Source: CAZXEU01 sp965207385
GTDB lineage: Bacteria; Bacteroidota; Rhodothermia; Rhodothermales; Bin80
Direction of reading: 5' to 3'
NCBI GenBank assembly: GCA_965207385.1
Contig: CBDBLZ010000021.1
Coordinates: 496,001 to 560,000 of the forward strand
DNA length: 64,000 nt
The position numbers and the translations under genes are program-made. The notes below the pieces were generated by a model. That model saw only the letters and a list, made by a program, of their open reading frames with translations. It did no database searches and was not told where the DNA came from. Numbering within the stretch: the stretch's first letter is position 1; each line of letters opens with the position of its first letter. Of this stretch, positions 60,237 to 64,000 are shown piece after piece.

Positions 60237-61487
60237 TCAGGCCTGGGCCGCAAGCACCGCAGGTCTGAGCGCTGCCCGGGCTGCCGGTCCAACCTGAGGG
60301 CACAGTACCTCGGCATAGTGGTCCACCATGCTCTCCATGGCAAGATCCCAACTGAACTCATGGGCGCGGGCTCTTGCGCGTTTGCCCATTCGTGCGCGCA
60401 GGTCGGAATTGCACACCAGCTGGGCCGTACGCTCCAGAAAGTGGGAACGGTCACCCGGCGCCGCCAGGAATCCCGTCTCGCCGTCCACTACAAGCGAGCG
60501 GCTCCCGGCGGCGTCGGCGCAAACGGTGGGCAGTCCCGAGGCCATGGCCTCTAGCGTCACATTGCCAAACGTCTCCGTGTCGCTGGGGAAGAGAAAGATG
60601 TCAGACGAGGCATAGACGGTCGCCAGCTCATGGCCGGATAGGGGGCCGGTAAACACTGTATTGGGCAAGCGACCGCCGAGCTCGGAGCGGGCCGGGCCTT
60701 CACCTACCACAACACTCTTGTGAGGGATGCCTCGGGCCCCCAGCGCGTTGATGACCTCAGCGAAGACATACAGGCCTTTCTCCCACACGAGACGGCTTAC
60801 GAATGCTACTACCACGTCATCGCTGCCTATGCCCCGGGAATGCCTCCAGGCCAGGTTGCGATGCGTGGGCGCGAAACGGTCCGTGTCAACGCCACGTGAC
60901 CAAAGTCGCAGGCCCTTGCGGATTCCATGCGTTCGCAGTTCCGCAGCCATGGCCGGCGTGGGAACATAGACGTGGCGGCACTGCTCGTAAAACCACCGGG
61001 CGTAACGCCAGGCCGTCCCTTCAAACAGGTCTATGCGGTACCACTTGTTGTAGCTGGCGAAATACTTGAGATATGCGCCGAAATGGGTGTGATACGAAGC
61101 GACCACGGGAACTCCGCGGGAAGACGCCCATCGCAAGGCCTGGAGGCCCACATAGTCCGGGGTGGCGATGTGCACAAGGTCCGGGGCGAATTCCTGAAGC
61201 CTTGCCCTCAGTTTTCGGGGTAGTCCCAGTGACAGCCGGTAGTCGCTGCGTCCGGGTACAGGCACGGATGGCACCGATACCAGGGTGCCCTCATGCTCGA
61301 ACGGCGGAGGATGCCGGGACGTAGGAGAAAACACCAGCAATCGGGCACCCAGCGCTTCCATATGGCCAACCAGTCGGTTCAGCGTCAGCGTGACCCCGTC
61401 ATATATGTGGTTGTAGGCTCCAGTGAAGAGCGCAATCCTCTTGCCGCTGAGAACCGAGCGGTGGTTGCCATCAAAGAGGCCCGCCAT
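60237..61487 (-). CDS. GT4-family glycosyltransferase (sulfolipid or GPI-mannosyltransferase-like group)
   Basis: A protein of 416 residues from ATG 61487 (an ATG at 61553 is possible). RIALFTGAYNHIYDGVTLTLNRLVGHMEALG at the N-terminus, DLVHIATPDYVGLQALRWA, and SYHTHFGAYLKYF are typical of SqdX/MgtA-like enzymes. The donor motif is ETFGNVTLEAMASGLPTVCADAAGS. Such enzymes transfer sugars to diacylglycerol or related lipids, but specificity cannot be read from sequence. Confidence 0.88.
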   Translation of the reverse strand: MAGLFDGNHRSVLSGKRIALFTGAYNHIYDGVTLTLNRLVGHMEALGARLLVFSPTSRHPPPFEHEGTLVSVPSVPVPGRSDYRLSLGLPRKLRARLQEFAPDLVHIATPDYVGLQALRWASSRGVPVVASYHTHFGAYLKYFASYNKWYRIDLFEGTAWRYARWFYEQCRHVYVPTPAMAAELRTHGIRKGLRLWSRGVDTDRFAPTHRNLAWRHSRGIGSDDVVVAFVSRLVWEKGLYVFAEVINALGARGIPHKSVVVGEGPARSELGGRLPNTVFTGPLSGHELATVYASSDIFLFPSDTETFGNVTLEAMASGLPTVCADAAGSRSLVVDGETGFLAAPGDRSHFLERTAQLVCNSDLRARMGKRARARAHEFSWDLAMESMVDHYAEVLCPQVGPAARAALRPAVLAAQA

Positions 61488-61626
61488 GGCTTCGGGCCGG
61501 ATTCTTTGTAGCGGCTGGGCCTCTAATCCTGCGCTATTACAACCTCGGGACATAGAATGTGCGGCGGAACTGGTGGGAGTCCACAACAACGCATAGCCAT
61601 AAGACGCGACGTATACGCAAAAGGTA

Positions 61627-64000
61627 TCACGCCCCGAGCGATGGACGGAGAAACCGGCCCGTATGGCTGGCCGGGTGCGCTGCCACTGCCTCGGGAGGCC
61701 CTTCGACAACGACGCGTCCCCCCGCGTCGCCTGCTTCCGGTCCCAGATCAATAATCCAGTCCGCACACTTGATGACATCCAGGTTGTGCTCGATGACTAG
61801 GACCGTATGACCCTGGTCTACCAGACGATTGAATGCCAGCAGCAGTCTGACGATGTCGTCGGGATGCAGTCCCGTAGTAGGCTCGTCGAGGATGTAGAGC
61901 GTCCGTTCCTGTGAGCGGCGAGCCAGGTAGGCCCCGAGCTTGATACGTTGTGCCTCGCCGCCGGAAAGCGTTGTGGCAGGTTGGCCGAGTGTCAGGTAGC
62001 CGAGGCCGATCTCCTGGAGGATCCGCAGACGATTGCAAACCGCGGTTTCCTCGCGGAAGAACTCCACCGCCTCGTCGACGGTCAGCCGCAGGATATCGTC
62101 GACGTTCTTGTGCCGGTATCGGATTTCGAGTACATCCTTGGTATAACGCTTTCCACGGCAATCCTCGCATTCCAGCGACAGGTCCGCCAGGAACTGCATT
62201 TCAACCTTGACAACACCTTCTCCCTGGCAGCCTTCGCACCGGCCACCGGGAACGTTGAAGGAAAAGTAACCTGGCTTGCGCCCCCGAATTCGCGCCTGGT
62301 ACGTACCGGCGAGCAACTGGCGTATCGCGTCAAAGGCCTTGGTATAGGTAGCGGGATTCGACCGTGGAGACCTGCCAATCGGACTCTGATCGACCATTTC
62401 GACACCGCCTATGAGGCCGTGGCCGCGGAGCAAATCGTATGCACTGCCGCTCACCTGGTCCGAGGTCCCGCCTAATTCTGTGCGAAGTCCCTTGTAGAGC
62501 GTCTCGTGAACCAGCGTGGACTTGCCGGATCCGCTTACCCCTGTAACGCAGGTCAACACGCCGAGCGGAAAACGAGCCGTGACACGCTTGAGATTGTGAA
62601 GGCGAGCTCCCTCTACGACAAGGGCGTGCGACCAGTCAGCGACACGCCTTGCCTTGGGCAAAGGAATGCGCTTCATGCCGGACAAGTATGCACCAGTAAG
62701 GGAGTCCTGGTCCTTGATAATCTCCTGGTATGGGCCTTCGAACATCAGCTTCCCGCCACGCGCACCGGCACCGGGTCCGAGGTCGGTGATGTGGTCAGCT
62801 CTGCGTATGACTTCCGGCTCATGCTCTACCACTATCACAGTATTTCCTATGTCACGAAGGTGCTCCAGGACGCCTACGAGCTTGTTCGTGTCACGCGGGT
62901 GCAGCCCAACCGTGGGTTCGTCCAGAACGTACAGCGATCCCACCAATGAACTGCCCAGCGCTGTCGCCAGATTTATACGCTGGTTCTCGCCGCCTGAAAG
63001 CGTGCGCGACTGTCTGCCGAGCGTCAGGTAGTCCAGCCCGACATTGACCAGAAATCGCAGGCGTCTGCGTATTTCTTCCAGAATGATGTGCGCGGCTCGT
63101 TCCTGAAACGGAGGCAGCGCCAGCTTGTCGAAAAAGTCTGCCGCCTCGAGCGTGGTAAGCTCCATCAGCTGCCCGATGTGCTGGCCACCTACAAAGACGT
63201 TCAGGGCTTCCTTCCGCAGGCGATATCCCCCACATTCCGAACACTTGCCGTATCCAAGAAACCGGGCCCGGTGTATGCTGTCCTGCATCCGATACGAACG
63301 CCTCTCCAGCTCCTGCATGAAAGGGAGGATTCCGATGTAGGAGTCTTTGCCTTCCCAGACGAAAGCCTGCGCTTCGGCAGACAATTGACAGTATGGAGTG
63401 GATGTACTAATCCCGCTGGCTCTTGCCACGCGCTCGAGTGCTACCTGGTGATGATGCCATCTGCGGCCGTGGAATGCCGCGACCGCTCCGCCTCCGAGGG
63501 ATTGTTCCAGATCCGGTATGACGCGGCGCTTGTCCAGCTGGCGAACGCGGCCGAATCCCTGGCATGTGGCACAGGCACCCGCGGGACTGTTGAATGCAAA
63601 CATCCGGGAAGTGGGCACTTCAAAAGCTACCCCGTCGCGCTCGAACCGGTCGCTGAATTCCCTTGCCTGCCCCTTCAGAGGAACAACAAGGCAACGGCCG
63701 TCTCCCTCCCGGAAAGCCTGTTCCAAAGAATCCACCAACCGGGAACGGGCCGAATCGTCGTTCGAGCGCAGGACCAGCCGGTCGACCAGGACGGCCAAAG
63801 GACCGGCTGGTTTGCGGCTGGACAGGCGGTTCACCTCGAGAATTTGCGGTCCTTCCAGTGCCACCATCCGGGTAAAGCCTCGCTGGCGCAAGCTGTCGGG
63901 ATCAATACTGGCCTTGACGGGGAATGCAACGTAGAATCGGTCTCCGTTTGCAAGCATGCCCGGCAGAGATCGGGCCACTGATTCGGGAGTATCTCTTGAG
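61627..64000 (-). CDS. uvrA: Excinuclease ABC subunit A (5' end outside the window)
   Basis: The frame is open to the window edge at 64000, so the N-terminus, including the first Walker A, is missing. About 790 residues remain. Visible are the zinc modules (CATCQGFG with CSECGGYR; CEGCQGEG with CEDCRGKRY), both ABC signatures (LSGGENQRINLA and LSGGEAQRIKLG), the second Walker A GVSGSGKSTLV, and both Walker B regions (YVLDEPTVGLHPRD and YILDEPTTGLHPDD). It recognises bulky DNA lesions with UvrB. The Mfd partner gene lies about 11 kb away. Confidence 0.94.
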   Translation of the reverse strand, partial: SRDTPESVARSLPGMLANGDRFYVAFPVKASIDPDSLRQRGFTRMVALEGPQILEVNRLSSRKPAGPLAVLVDRLVLRSNDDSARSRLVDSLEQAFREGDGRCLVVPLKGQAREFSDRFERDGVAFEVPTSRMFAFNSPAGACATCQGFGRVRQLDKRRVIPDLEQSLGGGAVAAFHGRRWHHHQVALERVARASGISTSTPYCQLSAEAQAFVWEGKDSYIGILPFMQELERRSYRMQDSIHRARFLGYGKCSECGGYRLRKEALNVFVGGQHIGQLMELTTLEAADFFDKLALPPFQERAAHIILEEIRRRLRFLVNVGLDYLTLGRQSRTLSGGENQRINLATALGSSLVGSLYVLDEPTVGLHPRDTNKLVGVLEHLRDIGNTVIVVEHEPEVIRRADHITDLGPGAGARGGKLMFEGPYQEIIKDQDSLTGAYLSGMKRIPLPKARRVADWSHALVVEGARLHNLKRVTARFPLGVLTCVTGVSGSGKSTLVHETLYKGLRTELGGTSDQVSGSAYDLLRGHGLIGGVEMVDQSPIGRSPRSNPATYTKAFDAIRQLLAGTYQARIRGRKPGYFSFNVPGGRCEGCQGEGVVKVEMQFLADLSLECEDCRGKRYTKDVLEIRYRHKNVDDILRLTVDEAVEFFREETAVCNRLRILQEIGLGYLTLGQPATTLSGGEAQRIKLGAYLARRSQERTLYILDEPTTGLHPDDIVRLLLAFNRLVDQGHTVLVIEHNLDVIKCADWIIDLGPEAGDAGGRVVVEGPPEAVAAHPASHTGRFLRPSLGA

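Noticed and set aside
1..64000. CRISPR arrays, insertion sequences, rRNA operons, prophage genes
   Set aside because: No regular repeat-spacer series, transposase-like frame, terminal inverted repeats, rRNA or phage structural gene was seen anywhere in the window.

Overview
The window is a stretch of a bacterial chromosome around the replication origin, probably from a marine or otherwise free-living member of the Rhodothermota (Rhodothermales-like) or a neighbouring Bacteroidota lineage. Four things suggest this: a 55-residue DUF4295-type gene directly behind rpmB and rpmG, a YceD-rpmF-plsX-fabH-fabD-fabG order, Bacteroidota-like forms of CoaBC and L13, and a moderately high G+C content. The assignment is an inference from gene content; no search was run.

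Left part (1-16.7 kb): the tail of a sulfatase and a Tat-exported sugar isomerase-like protein; an exported module of two tandem LVIVD-type proteins, a small secreted protein and a multicopper oxidase; a PKD-OmpA lipoprotein; a DinB-like protein; a CtpA-type protease; moeA; a universal stress protein; nusB; ychF; and an FtsX-type permease.

Centre (16.7-30.2 kb): rpmB-rpmG-DUF4295 followed by tRNA-Pro, tRNA-Arg and tRNA-Cys. The tRNA-Arg(UCU) gene is split by a compact 207-nt group I intron. Converging on these genes is dnaB, which carries a 249-residue intein inside its Walker A loop. A minus-strand run follows: a uracil-DNA glycosylase, coaBC, gmk, tRNA-Ser, frr, tsf, rpsB, rpsI, rplM, dnaN, dnaA. 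Gene orientation flips at 29.6-30.2 kb, where DnaA-box-like sequences lie, so I place oriC there.

Right part (30.2-64 kb): a plus-strand run of yceD, rpmF, fatty-acid synthesis genes, a DEAD-box helicase, rpmH, rnpA, yidC, mnmE, mnmG and rsmG. Two perfect 16-bp parS sites occur, one across the mnmG stop/rsmG start and one 0.9 kb downstream, but parA and parB are not in the window. Then come a WYL regulator, mfd, murQ, recF, a MaoC-type hydratase, an envelope group (flippase-like membrane protein, DUF3047-like protein, RND/MMPL transporter, TPR protein), two GT4 glycosyltransferases and the 5'-truncated uvrA.

No insertion sequence, CRISPR array or rRNA gene was seen. The strongest observations are the split tRNA-Arg(UCU), the P-loop DnaB intein only about 1 kb away, a one-base frameshift in the second LVIVD paralogue, a family-4-like UDG without the usual Fe-S cysteines, a 638-bp spacer where pyrH would be expected between tsf and frr, and the orphan parS pair.
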